A stretch of 64,000 bases of DNA from Lates calcarifer (GCF_001640805.2 NC_066836.1:1635798-1699797), one strand, 5' to 3'; shown: positions 25,000-38,099, numbered from the stretch's first letter. Notes: generated from the letters alone by a model not told the origin. Program-made: numbers and translations.

Positions 25000-27900
25000 T
25001 GGTGAAATCATCAGTGGATCAGAGTTTTGATTGGCGTTCACCTCAGTGTTTTGGAGCTCAGTCATCATCTGCTGTGTTTCTGAGATCCAGACTTTCTGAG
25101 CTTGGATAAAAAACTTCAGCGTTTCCTCAAGATCCTCTGTCGAGATTCTGCCACGATTTGTGGAGCCGCTGTGTTTTATGGCTCTACAAACCCCGCTCGC
25201 TCCATTCACCCCGATCCCTAAAACATCCAGATAGTGTTCCTCTCTTCACCCAAGGGACACACACACACATTCAACAAACAAAATCCATCTTCTCCCTCCG
25301 AGGCGGCGGTGATGAATTGGCTCGGCGGTCGTGCCAAAACAGCCCGACTCTGCAGCTCTGAGCCTGCAGGGACGTCGCAGGGTCACAGAGCCATTCCCAC
25401 TAATTCATAACGGAGTTTAACACATCAGGACATTACACAGTCTGTGCTATACATAAAGATAACGTTACTGAACTGATATTAACACTTTATAGTAACACTC
25501 ATTAATAAAAGGTGAATTAAATATGATTTACATAATGATCTATTACATCTTCAAGCCAACAGTAATGTAATACAGTGATAAAGCCCCAGCATGAAGAAAC
25601 AGGCTCTTAGTGACTCTCAGTCTCTGGTGTTGCAGCCGTTTGCTTTGTATTCTCCGTCCATCCTGCCCACATCCTGTTAATGTATGTAGAGCTTCATTCG
25701 TTTGTCAGTCGGAGCCTAATGCAGCCAGTGATTACACTGCCAACACGAGGTAACAGTTTGTTAATGTCTGAGTGTAATCTCTAAGAGTCAGGGTTGACTG
25801 CAGCTGTATAGATGTGCATGTGTAATGTGTTGTCTTTATCCTCCTCCTCTGGTTGGTGGGCAGGGTTGGGGCCTCATGACTTCAGGGTGTAATCTGGTGC
25901 TGTGTGAACACCTGACAGAGGCAGTTCAGTCGTGTCGTCGGCTCTGCCAGCAGCAGACGCAGTTTATACTGAGGAGGTGGGAATAAAAACCAGAGGCAGT
26001 GATGAAATGTCACACTAGTCAAACATATTTTATCACTGTGTTTGCTGTGACCTACTTGGGGCTTTATGTGCTCCTCTTTAATTGCCAGCGTGAAAATCGG
26101 TGAGCCCCCGGATGTTCTGCACATGTGCCAAGAGGCGTCAGTCGATACTCAACACCCCCAAACTCAGATTAGTCATCACAACGTCACCAAGTCCTGAAAC
26201 ACTTCTCTACCAAGTTCAGAGCAGCTCAACACTGAACATGTCAACTCCGAATTATAGCGTTGAATCTGAGTCTTTGCTCTGATGTATTTTCCTGCTCCGT
26301 CCTCATTGGTCCGTCCTCACTCTGACTGTGAGTTTCGTCATCATGTGGCGCCTCAGCAGTACGTCTCTGTCTGGATCTTTCTGCTCCGTCACCACTGAAG
26401 CTCTCTGTGGACAACAAGACTTGTGCATTAAGACGTGATGTTCACTCAGACATGTCTGATCTGAGCCAACAGCTTAGGGATCTGTGTAGTTAATGGACCA
26501 CACATCTAATCTTTAAAGAAATGTTCTGCGGCTCTGCCCTAGATTTCAGCATTTAGTCATTTAAAAGAACAGAATACAGCTGAAATGAAAAGTGGTAGAA
26601 AAGCTTTTTGGGGTTTGTAATAAAGCCTGGACACTGACTCTGTCAGGGTTCAGCTCCCAGTCAGGGAACATGCACAGAAAAGTTTGGGTGAAATTTTGGT
26701 AAATAAATAATTCAGAAAACAAGTGATTTTTACATCATGCAGTTTTATTACTGTGTTTGCTGTAAAACACACAGTTACTGCTTCTTCCAGTCTCAGTCTT
26801 CTTTGAGGACATTTCACCTCTAGTCCGAAAGGTTTCTTCAGTTCAGAAGAAGAACAACGTCTGAGAAATGTCTTCAAGGAACCTAAAAGAGATAGAGTTG
26901 TCCTCGACTTTAGACCGCCTCTTCCAGGTTTTCAGCCTCATCGTAGTTTTGGTGCTGCATACACCTGTCAGACTGGTTGTGATATTATAAGTCCACAAAA
27001 CCCAAGAATGTTTATCGTCCTTTCTAAAATCCTGTCATCAACCACCTATCAATGCTCTTCACTTCTCAGCAAAGCTTTAGTGACCATGTAGCACATCATT
27101 AGCAACAGGCTAGTGGCAGTTTTCTTCATCAGTATTACCTTTTTCTTTTTCCACCATGCTGCTTCATCGCTGTTGTTTTATTTCACTTTGACATGAACAT
27201 CATTAGCTGATGTCTTGGGTCTGTTCAGCCTGTGTTTGTGTGTCTGCCAGATTAATCTCCATGACAGTTATAGTGTTCAGTTTGTGTTGATTCAACGTTT
27301 ATGCTGCTGTTTGTGCTGCTACCACATTTATATCAGTTAGAGGAGGTTAAACAACAGAAACAGCTCCTTGTATAACACAAACTTTTTGACAGTTTCTACC
27401 TGTTTTGCAGGAGATTTATAATTTGTGGTTGTGTCTCATTCGGCACCGACGCCCACAAATCTGATAATAGCTCACTCTCAGCTCTGACCTGATTCCACAG
27501 ATGTAAAATGACATTTTAGTTTGAGCAGAAGTCTGAGGAGATGAGAGCAGCAACTTGTTGCTCTGGTGTTGCTTCGGGAGGAGGAGGTGACGTGATTCTC
27601 TGCTGCCGTCATCATTCTTAACAATTCTCTTTGAAGAATTTTTAGTCGACTTCAAACACTGTTACCACACAGTGCAATTAAGGACAGGCTGATTTGCATA
27701 TAAAGACACCTGTAGCAGTGTCTGTCCTCGAGGCCTCGCTCTGCTGCGTCTTATTGATTTTGCTCCGTGGTCCTGATGTTTTTCTGAAGTGATGAGGAAG
27801 GATTTAAAACTGCATCTGATTAGCCCAGTTTTTTTTCAGCTGAAAATGCAGTTGGGTTTTTTTTTTTTTTTTGACTGAAATGTTGAGATCTATCCAGTGT

Positions 27901-30650
27901 GGGTGGGTGAGATGAGATGAGATGAATGGTTGGCAGTCAGCTTAACTGGGAAAAGCACAGACGACAGTTTTATCAGGAGAAATTGATAATTTACCACAGA
28001 CATTAAATCAACTAGTTGTTATGTGTCTGTATCTTCACAGCTTCACTTCCCTTTGTTTTGTCCAAACAACATTAACTCACTGACCAGGAAAACATGCTCC
28101 TGCAGGAGAATTCGACCCTGACATCAGTAAATCAGTCTCCACACTTGTTTTGCACCAAGAATAGGCTGAAAAACATTATCTAACATGTTCCAGGCTCTGC
28201 TGTGGTGACCAAAAACCCAAGCAAAAAACTCAAGAGTGTGATTTCTACACAGGATCAGTGGAACACGTCCTCTCGTTTTTTCAAATTGTGCTTTTGATAC
28301 CCACTAACTCTGCAGTTTCAGTTTGATTTCGTCACTATAATCTCTTTAAACAGTTCCCTTTGGTGTATGCAGACACTACTGAAAAAAAAACATCTTTCTC
28401 TTTTTGGAAGGAAAATCATTAAACTGATTTTGCAGTATGTAGTTTTATCAGTTGCTGCAGTTGAATAGCGATCAAGGTTTAGGGCAGAGAACAGTATGCA
28501 GTATGATGATTTAAAGACTGTGTCAAGCACATTTTGACCACTAGGGGGCAGACAGGCTGAAACAAAGACATGGTCTGAGCTGATCAGTCAGAACCACCTG
28601 AACTGTAGCACTCTCAGGTATCGTTTACTGTCAGTTTACTGTTGCTCCGTAATGGCTTCCTGCTTCCACACAGAGGCCATTGATTCACTTCCTGAACCTT
28701 TTACAGGAGACAAAACACACCCCGAGGACACACATGATGTCCGACTGGCCTTTTAAATGGAGAGGGGTGAAAACAGCGACCGCCTGCTGTGCTACGTCTG
28801 ACACGGCAGAGAGAGCGACGGAGATGACACCGACTGTCTCTGCCAGACGCTAGAGGATTTTACCCAGCAGCCACCACCTCCGTCTGCTTCATTTAGTCGC
28901 TGTTAGCTGTTTGTCTGGGATTAAATGCTTGTAGTTAATCATGATAACTCATTCTCTTTGTGACAGAGCCGCTGAATTAAAACCAGCTAAAAAATGCATG
29001 TTGCTGTTCCTCCCTGTCAACAACACTCTCTAAGCTGCAGTGTTACTGTAGCACTGGGACACAAAGGACTGCAAATGACCTGATGATCACGTGACCTTGT
29101 TCCTTTCCCTCATGCACCTGTCGTCTGATAGTAGCTAATTAGCTAAAGGAACAGGAGGGAAACTGAGGCAGATAAAAGGTAGAAACTCAGGTTCTGTCTT
29201 TGTTTTGATCGGCACGTTCAGGAGAAAACGGACAGAGTCCTTAATTTTCTGGATAAATATGATGTAAGATGTCAGTCAGAGCCTGAGATGCTGCTGCTTT
29301 AGCTTCAGTACATAAAGGATTTAGAGTAGGAAACAAAAACCCTTTGTCGCTGCCTGAATTCCTCGTACACTGACTCTGACTCAGAGCACAGCGCTGACGT
29401 TGAACTGATTTGAAAACGTAAACAATGTGTTCCCATTTCCTCCGAGGAGGGAATTAGTGAAATGAGGAACAGGATGTTCTTCACAGGTTACACTGAAGAA
29501 GTGAAGGATAAAAATAAGATGAGATTAATTGGGGACAGGTGAAAGCAGGTTCTTATCTGATGTAAATGACTGCACGTATGAACGACGAGTGAAGTCCACA
29601 CGTCAGGTGTGTCTCTGACATGCAGACATGTTTATGTTGATGGTGCTGAGCCATGTACGCAGGTTTTATTGACACAGAAGAAGCAGGTTTGCAGTAAAAG
29701 GTGTTTTCATCCTCTGCAGGTTCTGACTTTAATCTGATCTACATGATATCATCTGTTAAAGAGGCTTACAGCTTCTCTGATTATCTGGATTTAATCTCTC
29801 TGTTGTTTGTTTGAGTGTTTGCGTGGAGTGGACTGGATCACAGCAGATTTCATTTATCTCAACACCTGCTGCATGAATTGTCAGGACATTTGTTGCAGTC
29901 ATTCGTGATTTCTTACGTTACATCCTGACTGATGATTCTCTGGCTTCACCTCGAGTCCCAGCAGCAGGTCAGATGTTCATTCATCCAGTGAGCTGTTACT
30001 GGACATATTTGTACATAATCTGGTGCAGTTTCATGTGATTTCTCTAAGAGCTGTTCACCTCTACCTGAGTGAGTCTGACCAGGTGTCGTCAGCAGTCCCT
30101 TTTTCTCCTCAATCAATGGTTTATCACTGGACACTGAGGATTTATGGACACATTGACCACTCCACCAGCTATACTGCGTCACGCGGGTCGTATTGGCGTT
30201 TTCCTGACATGCTGATTGTTTTTCAGATCGCTCACAGGATTTGTTTACCTGCTGTTGTCCTTTAAAAGCTCAAATTTGCACAAGTGTTTTGTCGTCTTTT
30301 AAAAATCGACAGTCGCAGGCGATTGAATTCGTTGTTTGTCGAGCAAAAACCTAACGTTCGCCTCTCGGCTCAACACTGAGGTTCAGACTGAAGGACGTTG
30401 AAAGTCACGTAAAGGATGGGATCCAAGAGGAAAGTCAACTTTTACCAGACAGTGTTAAAATCCACAGAAAGGTCATTCTCACTTCTAATAACATGACAGC
30501 TGTGATGTATGGTCTACTGTTCATAGCATGTCCTCTTACTCTGTGTGAAGCCCTGTTGTCCTTGTATCACATAATATCAGTGTGTGGTCTGTTGGTTTTC
30601 ATTATGTCTCTGCTGCAGTGGGTCAAAGGGAGATCGCAGCACGTTTACTG
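25000..30650. other. intronic stretch, mostly unrecognised
   Basis: No exon-like frame was found. It holds a T16 run at 27857-27872 and a CTCF-like word at 28538-28551. The rest looks like unique intronic sequence. Confidence 0.45.
28538..28551 (+). promoter_or_regulatory. CTCF-like motif
   Basis: CCACTAGGGGGCAG is a close match to the vertebrate CTCF core CCASYAGRKGGCRS. Such words also occur inside fish repeats, so occupancy is uncertain. Confidence 0.45.
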
Positions 30651-30677
30651 CACATGCTTCTTACAAAAGAAACTTAC

Positions 30678-30700
30678 AAGGAGACTTAACAAGTCTCCTT
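30678..30700. repeat. perfect 10-bp stem hairpin
   Basis: AAGGAGACTT, spacer AAC, then AAGTCTCCTT and a TTTATAT run. It resembles a terminator only by chance; in this eukaryotic context it is just a short palindrome. Confidence 0.75.
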
Positions 30701-31071
30701 TTATATAAATCAATCAAATTGCAAAGATTTTCTCTGTCGGTGTTTTCACCAGCAGTTTTTACCTTTTTAAAACTTTTGAACTCGTCTTCAGTTCTTGTTA
30801 TAACAGTATAAACACTCCAGAACTCCAGACCTTCCCTGAGAATCTTCGTGTTTTTAAGTTTTCTTCACCTCTAAAATAATCCAGTGACAGTTGTCTGTAA
30901 ATCATGAGTGTTTTCAGGTGTCATCTCATTACGTCCTCCTAATGTCACACTGCTCCTGCTCAGCTTTGATATCATCATTTCTTCTGTTGTGTTGGTGTCA
31001 GTGCGGTTTGAGTTAAAGAGTGGGCTGTGTGTAAAGTACAGTTTACTATGATATACTGCACCAAGCTGCTG

Positions 31072-31130
31072 CTGTAGAGGACTGAGGTGTCTATCACTGA
31101 ACTGAAACGTCACAGGTTCGATTCCAGCAG
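31072..31130 (+). mobile_element. possible tRNA-derived SINE head
   Basis: GGTTCGATTCC at 31115-31125 is an exact polymerase III B-box. About 40 bases upstream TAGAGGACTGAGG is a poor A-box. The intervening text (GTGTCTATCACTGA...CACAGGTTCG) resembles tRNA-derived SINE heads. It does not fold as an obvious functional tRNA. Confidence 0.4.
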
Positions 31131-31448
31131 GCACGTACTGTATCTGAACGTATTTCTAGACACAGAAAGACCAAAGTTAATGGCTTCTGTAATTTACCAG
31201 CAAGTACAGAATATTCTGCTCTGTGTGTGAGGTCGTCTTGTATCAGAAAGTATTGTGTAGTCGCATTATCTGTTATACATGTATACACTGTATATACTGT
31301 ATATATGTTATCTGTGTGCAGTGATGTTCCCTACATGTTCCTGGCTCTCTCTCTACAAACACAACAGTTGACTGATCACTAACACTTAGTGATGACTGAT
31401 GGCTTATAAAAGCATCAGAGCAGAGATCAGGAAACCATTTTGATAGAG

Positions 31449-31462
31449 TATATATATATATA
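31449..31462. repeat. (TA)n microsatellite
   Basis: Seven TA units. Confidence 0.9.
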
Positions 31463-32156
31463 TGTTGTGGAAGGCTGTTAGGAAATGCGACTGCGGTCTT
31501 GTGATAGTGTTATTGATGTCGATGCTTCCATCCCAGCGATGGGATGACCATCGATCGGCCGACGCTGTGAGAGAGGAACTGATCAGGTCAGCTGCTTTCT
31601 ACTTTGAACTGGGGTTTCTTAACCTGAGGTGCAGGGGCCTCCTGGGGCCCAAACAGGAAGACAGAGAGTTTACATTTTGCAGGAATAGTTTTCTCTTTAA
31701 GTTTAGTCAGCAATTTGATGAATGGCTGCAATTGTACATTTATTTTCTTGAGTAACTGATTATTGACATCAAATATTTTTAGTATTTTTTAATGACAATT
31801 ATTTATTATTTTCTGTTGAACTAATCAATCAATCAATAATTCTTTCCATGCTGTTTCTCACACCCTGACTGTCAATAATCTATTACTTTAAATAAAAAGA
31901 TTCTCAGTGTTATTTTGAAATTCCAAGATGAACAGCTCGTGTACCTCTGACATCCATCAGATAAACACAGTGAAACACAGCACTGCAACACTAAGACTCT
32001 GAACTCTCAGACCTACATACAGAACGTCTTCTTCTTCTGTGCTGAAAAGATAAATGAAACTCTCCTCCCTCCACCTGCCTGTGCAGGGGTATATTTCCGT
32101 CTGAAATATTCCTCCCATCACCAGGAGAGGAGACCCCCTCACACTCTGCCTGGATC

Positions 32157-32177
32157 CACACACACACACACACACAC
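32157..32177. repeat. (CA)n microsatellite
   Basis: Ten CA units. Confidence 0.92.
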
Positions 32178-32551
32178 TCTAACACACACCCTCTCGTGGC
32201 TCGGCGAGTGTGATATATGCGCGTGGTTATCATGGGAAATAAACTGTTAAAAGCAACAGAAATAGCTTTTTCACAGACTGGATGTGGAGTCATAAATCTG
32301 AGCGAGACGGCGGCGAAGGCGTCTCTGGGTCATCAGCTGAGGTCTCAGCACGGCCTGAACAGTTGGGTTTATTTATGTGCGATTACACCCAGAATCCATC
32401 TGGCAGGAACCGGCCCTGGCCGACTCTCACCGAGGCTCCACTGTGAAGATCAGCGTGGACATGTGATCCTCTGCTGCCTGATTTCAAATGTCTGGGTCAA
32501 GCGAAACGTGATCAGATCTATTTGTAGATTTAGGGCTCAGATTGTCACACT

Positions 32552-32574
32552 TATATATATATATATATATATAT
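32552..32574. repeat. (TA)n microsatellite
   Basis: About eleven TA units, 56 bases before a foldback element. Confidence 0.93.
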
Positions 32575-32629
32575 ACATTATGATAGGATTCCTACAGAGA
32601 CAGAGCTTTTTAAGAGGAAGATTCTTTTA

Positions 32630-32934
32630 GTTTAACCAGAAACATCTCTATAAATCACTACCAGACTCCATTGAGAAAAACAGGGATTTTACGGAGCAGA
32701 ACACAGGAGCTGCTGGAATACTGCTGCCTCCATCTGTTAGTGTGTTTGTGTTGTTGTGTGGTACTTTTACTTAAATAAAGGATCTAATACTTACTGAAAG
32801 TCGCACAGTAACACAGACACACTAACAGATGGAGGCAGTGGTATTCCAGCAGCTCCTGGTTAAATCCATGTTTTTCTCTATGGAGTCTGGTACTGATATA
32901 AATACAGTATATATACTGATGTTTCTGGTTAAAC
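32630..32934. mobile_element. 305-bp foldback element (MITE-like)
   Basis: The ends are exact inverted repeats (GTTTAACCAGAAAC at 32630 and its complement ending 32934). The arms stay complementary for over 100 bases: both carry ACCAGACTCCAT, GGAGCTGCTGGAATAC and TGCCTCCATCTGTTAGTGTG in opposite orientations around a centre near 32760-32790. There is no coding capacity. A single-arm relative lies at 57555-57700. Confidence 0.8.
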
Positions 32935-33031
32935 AAAGCTTGAATCTTCACCTTTCATCACAACTTGTGCAGCCTACATATAAACATTTGTTATCATGTG
33001 ACCGAACTTCTATATTCAGGTCATGTGAACC

Positions 33032-33045
33032 GTTTCCATGACAAC
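33032..33045. promoter_or_regulatory. RFX X-box-like motif
   Basis: GTTTCCATGACAAC has both half-sites with one mismatch each to the X-box consensus. Confidence 0.35.
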
Positions 33046-33299
33046 TGAGTGTACTCCATCCTCATTAAAAGTCTGTGCCCTTAATTCACTAAACGTTGCC
33101 CTAAAATGACTTCAGTCATCCATTCAAGAGAACGGCTTAAATTTGGTTCTTTTCTTTCAATTTGTTCCTCAGTCAATTTAATTTTAGGATTTAATTAAAG
33201 TTTTATTTTTACACTGTACTAAGGCAGGTTTTGTTTTTTACTGTTGAACACAGAAATTGAAGGTGCACCGCTGCCTGCCGTTAGACAGATGAGAGGCAA

Positions 33300-36200
33300 G
33301 TGAAGTAATTTCAGGGCAGGATGTATTAATTATGTGGTGTGGGATGGATTACTAATTTGAGGGAATGGTAAATCAAACTATTTCCCTCGTCACAGTCACT
33401 GAGCTCGGCTGCTACAGCAGTCACTTTTCATTCTGTCTCCTCATCTCTGTGCTGTCTCTCCTCTGCACAATATCAGCTGTCACTCAGAGCAGAGTGGCCA
33501 CAATTAATAATTTATCATCATTGTTATTAATTATTCAGCTTCAGTAGTGTTTTCTTTGTGGCTTTTGCCATTCATGCTAACCACCCAATCAGGTCTTATT
33601 GTTTATTCCATGGATGTATTAAAGAGAAATGGAGCCACAGTTCTAGTTCCCAGATGACGTCCTCCTCATTCCAGTGAAAGCCGCCTACATGGATGCACGT
33701 CCTGAGAAAACCTTGGACCTGAGGGCCTGGATTATTCCAAACTACCTTGATATTAAAAATGCATCTCGTCCTGTAAAGCAGGGGTGATCTGCTGTGACTG
33801 TTTTCACTGTGATGAGATCTCGTGCTAAAGATCTTGTGATGTTAAAGCATGATGATATTTCTCATTGAGGTGTAAACCTGTCTCAGTATCCAGCTGCGGC
33901 TAGCATGACTGATGAAATTAGCATAGTAGAAGGCCGAGCCACTTTTGAGTGCAGCAAATTGTTTGAGTGGCAGCATTTGCACTTTATTATTTATTGTTTA
34001 TTTTTGTTATTTATACTGTTTTTATTTTCTCTGTTCCATTTATGGGAGGGGAATCCCCCCTCCTGAGTCATCAGGTCTGATTATCTGATATTTGTAAAGA
34101 TGATCTTGTCAGATTCTCCTGTGGTGTGAGGTGTGTTCAGATTGATTTTACTCTCCCTGATCAGCTCTGAAGACGATCAGAGCCGCCCCGATAAATATTA
34201 AACATGTTCAATATTTCTGATCAGAAATCCTGTTGTGTGGGGAGAACACAGAGGAAATCTGTGGATTGTCACGTGGAACGGAACGATAGCCAATTAGGAA
34301 GCAGCTGGCTGAAGATGGAAGCGCAACAACAAAGAGACATCATCGTCCGCCATGTTTGTTTCCTCTAAAGTCGTGAGATTTGGAGTTGTGAGAGTCCAGA
34401 CTCTGGTTGTTGGTGGTGAATCTGTTGTAGCTGTGTTGGTCTTCTCTCGAAACATCACACACAATAAGACAACAAAACTGTCAGATCTGCCGTTGTGTGT
34501 GGTCTCTCACATTTTCTATCAGTCAAGATTTTAAAAATCTTTCAGTGTGAGTCAGGTTTTAGAAGGTCACACACAGCTTCAGTTAGAAGTTAGAAACTCA
34601 GACAGAGACACTGCATTGTTTTGCATTTTGTAGACTTTCAACTAAAACTGAGAATTTGTGTGATGTGTTTCCTGTGGCTTTAACATGTTTTTTTGACCAT
34701 AACAATAACTGTTTAACGCAGCCTCCTCATGTTATTGGTACCTCAGTTCACTGCCAGTGTTTACTAGCAAACAGGGTTTATATGCAGCAAGACAACAGCT
34801 TCCTGATGGTTGCATCATCACACCTCCAGGATACAAAACAAGTGCCTTTAATATCTTCTCTCTGGGGCTGAATATAAAAAGACTTTGTGTTGTGATAAAC
34901 TGCCATTTTACATTTTTAAAATGAGAATCGGAGCGGCTCCGGTAGCGTTTTCGTTCCGTCACAGCTGAGGGAGTCGGTCGTATTCGTGCATGACCCCGGG
35001 CGAGAGCTCTCCATCGATGCAGGAAGACAGATTCCTGCCGGTTGTACTGTCTCGCCTTCAGGATACAAACACAGGGAAATATACGGTGCTGCGTCTGGAC
35101 CTGTACCTCCACACAGTAGGGAGGAAAACATTATCTGCTGGATCTTTGAGGCAGATTCGAAAAGGCAATTTTCTCAGAATATTTCTGATGTGATAAAATG
35201 TAAATTGTAAACTATCATGCTCAGTGTTCTGGAGCATACAGAGGGATTCACAGAACCACTCTTCCTCCTGTCCACTGATCGAAACCTCATCATCCTCACT
35301 GACAGCTGTGGGGGTTAGATCCTCTCACCTCATTTTCCCAGAGTTCAGTTCAATAACCCGACAGACTGAGAAGGACGAAAACCCAGACTGCCTCTCCACT
35401 TTGAACCTTGTTCGTCTCTGTCAGAACTGAGGTTCGTCTCATGAGAACATGTCCAGGAGTTTGTATCGTTGTTGTCCTGACATCTGAACCTAATGACAGC
35501 TCAAACAGTCAGAGAACCACAGCAGCATTTAAGACGAATACACGAACAAACACTGATTCTAAAACCTTCGATTTTCCTCTGGTGCTTCTGAAATTCATTT
35601 ATATGTAAATGAAGTTGCAGCTGAAATAAGTTAAAGTGTCAGTCAGTGCTGAAGTACAAGAACTGTGAGAAGTTGAGGCTGAGACAGAATACCTGAAAGA
35701 ACTGAAGTGGTGTGTCCTAGAAGTTACATTCATGGCCTATACAACTGTTCAGACACTCACAGCTCTTCGTTCAGGATAAGGGAAGATCCTGGTCTGGTTT
35801 AATATAGAAAAAGTTCACCTCAGACACAACCTGAACCTCAACCAAAGAGCTTTAGCTTTAGTAGTCTAAGAGTAATGGTGATGATTTTTATAGTGGTTGA
35901 AAAACGTGGTGGTGCATTACCACCACCAACTGGAAGCCAGACCAACATAGAACCTTAAATGTAGTGGCAATGGAACGAGAGAAAAGTCTGCGGCTGTCTC
36001 TAGACACTGGAAGTATGTCCAAGCCTTAAGCCTTGAACTCTAAGTCTTTGGTTTGACAGTTGGACGCTTTGTACGTCCTCCATTCATCCCTACCACCTCC
36101 TGGTGATTCTATGGTTTATAAATGTCCAGTTTCATTCGTTCAGTTGCATTTCCTACAAAACACATTTGCTGTTGCAGTATAGTTGTATAGAAATGTGATC

Positions 36201-36700
36201 TCTAGGTTGAGCTCACTGGCAGAAGTTCAGGTGTCAGTACAAGTGTCAGTTCATCTGTGGCTCGTTCTCCAAACAAGCTGCGATGCGATGCTCTTTGTTC
36301 TTCCAGCCAATCAGAGCACAGCGTTTCCGCGGCTGTGGCGTTACAGTCGGCATCAGCCTCAAAGAAACAAAGATGGCTGCTGAGGTTCAGAAGCTGTCAG
36401 TCAGACCCTCGGTCTGTTGGCTGCCGCTGCCTGAGGGCACGTCGGCTCGCTGCAGGTCTCCCTCTGTTGTGATTGAAATCCTGCTGAGGAGTTTTCTTCC
36501 ATCCATCAGGAGATCAGGTGATTATTTCTGGTTGTGACATGAATGCTAGGAGAATATCCAGAGTCCTTGATCAAAAATCAAGGCAATTAAAGTGCTTGGA
36601 TTTATATATCTTGTGCAAAAATAGAAAGTTATGTATGTATATTTTCACTATACTGTTGAATTGACCTGAAAATGTCAAATAAGGAAAAATTTGTTTATTT
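33300..36700. other. intronic stretch, little recognised
   Basis: No exon was recognised. A segment near 33600-33730 (TTCCATGGATGTATTAAAGAG...) may be an old interspersed repeat. A short hairpin is at 36566-36584 (CCTTGAT/ATCAAGG). Confidence 0.4.
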
Positions 36701-36745
36701 GTTCTCAATTTACATATTTAATCAACAGAATATATTTATGTCATT

Positions 36746-37007
36746 TACAGCTGCAGTGATTAGTCACTTAGTCGATTAGTTGATCAGCAGAATTAATTGG
36801 CAAGTTATTTTGATAAATTTTTAAGCAGAAAAGTCAAATATTTGCTCAGACGTCAGGATCTGATGCGTTTCTTTATTGTTTGTGATATAAACTAATGTTT
36901 GGACTGTTGATCAACGAAAGCAGGATATCAGGAGGTTATAATGATTATTTATCAGTAAAAAACATAATTGGCAGACTGATCAATAATGGAACTAATCGTT
37001 AGCTGTA
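36746..37007. mobile_element. degenerate hAT-like MITE
   Basis: The left end TACAGCTGCAGTGATTAGTC pairs imperfectly with the right end (reverse complement TACAGCTAACGATTAGTT). Inside, TTAGTCGATTAGTTGATCAG and AATTGGCAAGTTATTTTGAT match the text of a very common fish miniature element. No clear target duplication is visible. Confidence 0.6.
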
Positions 37008-37208
37008 CGTATCCTCAGTTACAGGTTAAAGACAGCAGACTACATGTTGATGTGTGGGTGAGTCATTGAGGATTCTCTGTTTACTCTATCTGCCGTCTGC
37101 TCTGAACCTCAGTGGAAACAACCCTCCACTTCTAACACCGACCAATCACATCACACCGCACCGTGCCGCACGCCGCACCTTGAACCTGCTCACCCCGTGG
37201 CACCGAGC

Positions 37209-37370
37209 GTCACCATGGAAACACACACAGACACAGAGGTACGACTGGTGATCCCTGAGAGGAGCGACAGTTGGGTGGGGAGGGGGTGAGCAAGCAGGTG
37301 TCGCCATGGTGATTTGGAGACAGAGGGATGCTCCAGTGAGAGTGGAATGAGCAGCTGTTGCCATGGAGAC
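37209..37370. promoter_or_regulatory. cluster of three RFX X-box-like motifs
   Basis: GTCACCATGGAAAC (37209-37222), GTCGCCATGGTGAT (37300-37313) and GTTGCCATGGAGAC (37357-37370) fall within 162 bases. This spacing is far denser than chance expectation for a 14-base palindrome. It is the best candidate regulatory module in intron 1. Confidence 0.5.
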
Positions 37371-37409
37371 ATACAATGCATGTCATCCGATGCCCAGTGG
37401 AGTGAAGGC

Positions 37410-37422
37410 GGGGGGGGGGGGG
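37410..37422. repeat. G13 homopolymer
   Basis: Thirteen consecutive G; a sequencing-error-prone run just after the X-box-like cluster. Confidence 0.9.
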
Positions 37423-37540
37423 CTGCAATGATACAGCACCTCATTAATGTGCTGCCTCTGACTGCTCTGCAAAATAACACACAGACATTTAGATAATAAG
37501 AACTTCCTTTAGTGTAATCTAATGAGACAGAGCTGAAATT

Positions 37541-38060
37541 ATTAGTTAACTGCTATATGTGAGTTTTTGCTATCACTACATAGCCAACGTTAGCATAAAC
37601 AGCTGTTTACGCACCTAGAGCTTCAGCCGTTAGAATACGACCTCTGGGCAGCGCTGCGTCTTCATCCTCTCATGTTGAACGCCTGAACATGACGGTCGTA
37701 TGTGACAGTTGAACATGTCACTCCAAAGCCGTGTGACAGGCTTTAAAGTGCTGCCTCCACTTCACCCACTTTCAATCACAAGAGCATGAATGTGCTTTCA
37801 AACAGCGAGCGGCTGCAGCTGCGTCTGCCGCTGGGCAACCCAGACATTCTGCTTGAATCAGACTTTGAAGCTGATGTTGCTCCAACACCGTTTTCTCTCC
37901 GTTGATCTGTCGGTTCATCAACTCCGACAGCAGCGAGAAAAAGTGCTGCCAGTCATTAGAGAGGCAGACGCCTTCCTTGCTTTTGCTTCTGCGCTGCCGT
38001 CGTGTTTATGTAGAAAACAATGGAGGCGGCGGTCGCAGCCACTCGCTGTCTGAAAGCTCC
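37541..38060 (+). mobile_element. probable interspersed repeat (CTGCTATATG family), copy 1
   Basis: It starts CTGCTATATGTGAGTTTTTG, shared with the start of a second copy at 50717. The later text (CTGCCGCTGGGCAACCCAGA, TCGGTTCATCAACTCCGACA) also fits a repeat I recall from other fish. An 87-codon open frame within it is not considered a gene. The right boundary is approximate. Confidence 0.5.
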
Positions 38061-38099
38061 TTTAATGAGGGCGGCCATTGATGCAGGGTGATAAGTTCA

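Noticed and set aside
30678..30700. Hairpin followed by T-rich sequence resembling an intrinsic terminator
   Set aside because: Intrinsic terminators are bacterial; the context is vertebrate intron.
34732..35112. 126-codon minus-strand frame and overlapping plus frames
   Set aside because: Repeated phrase CC(A/T)(C/T)CAGGATACAAA on both sides hinted at a duplicated exon, but the similarity is only about a dozen bases.
36250..36540. Overlapping open frames in a GC-richer segment considered as an exon
   Set aside because: Three different frames are open at once and none resembles a known protein.
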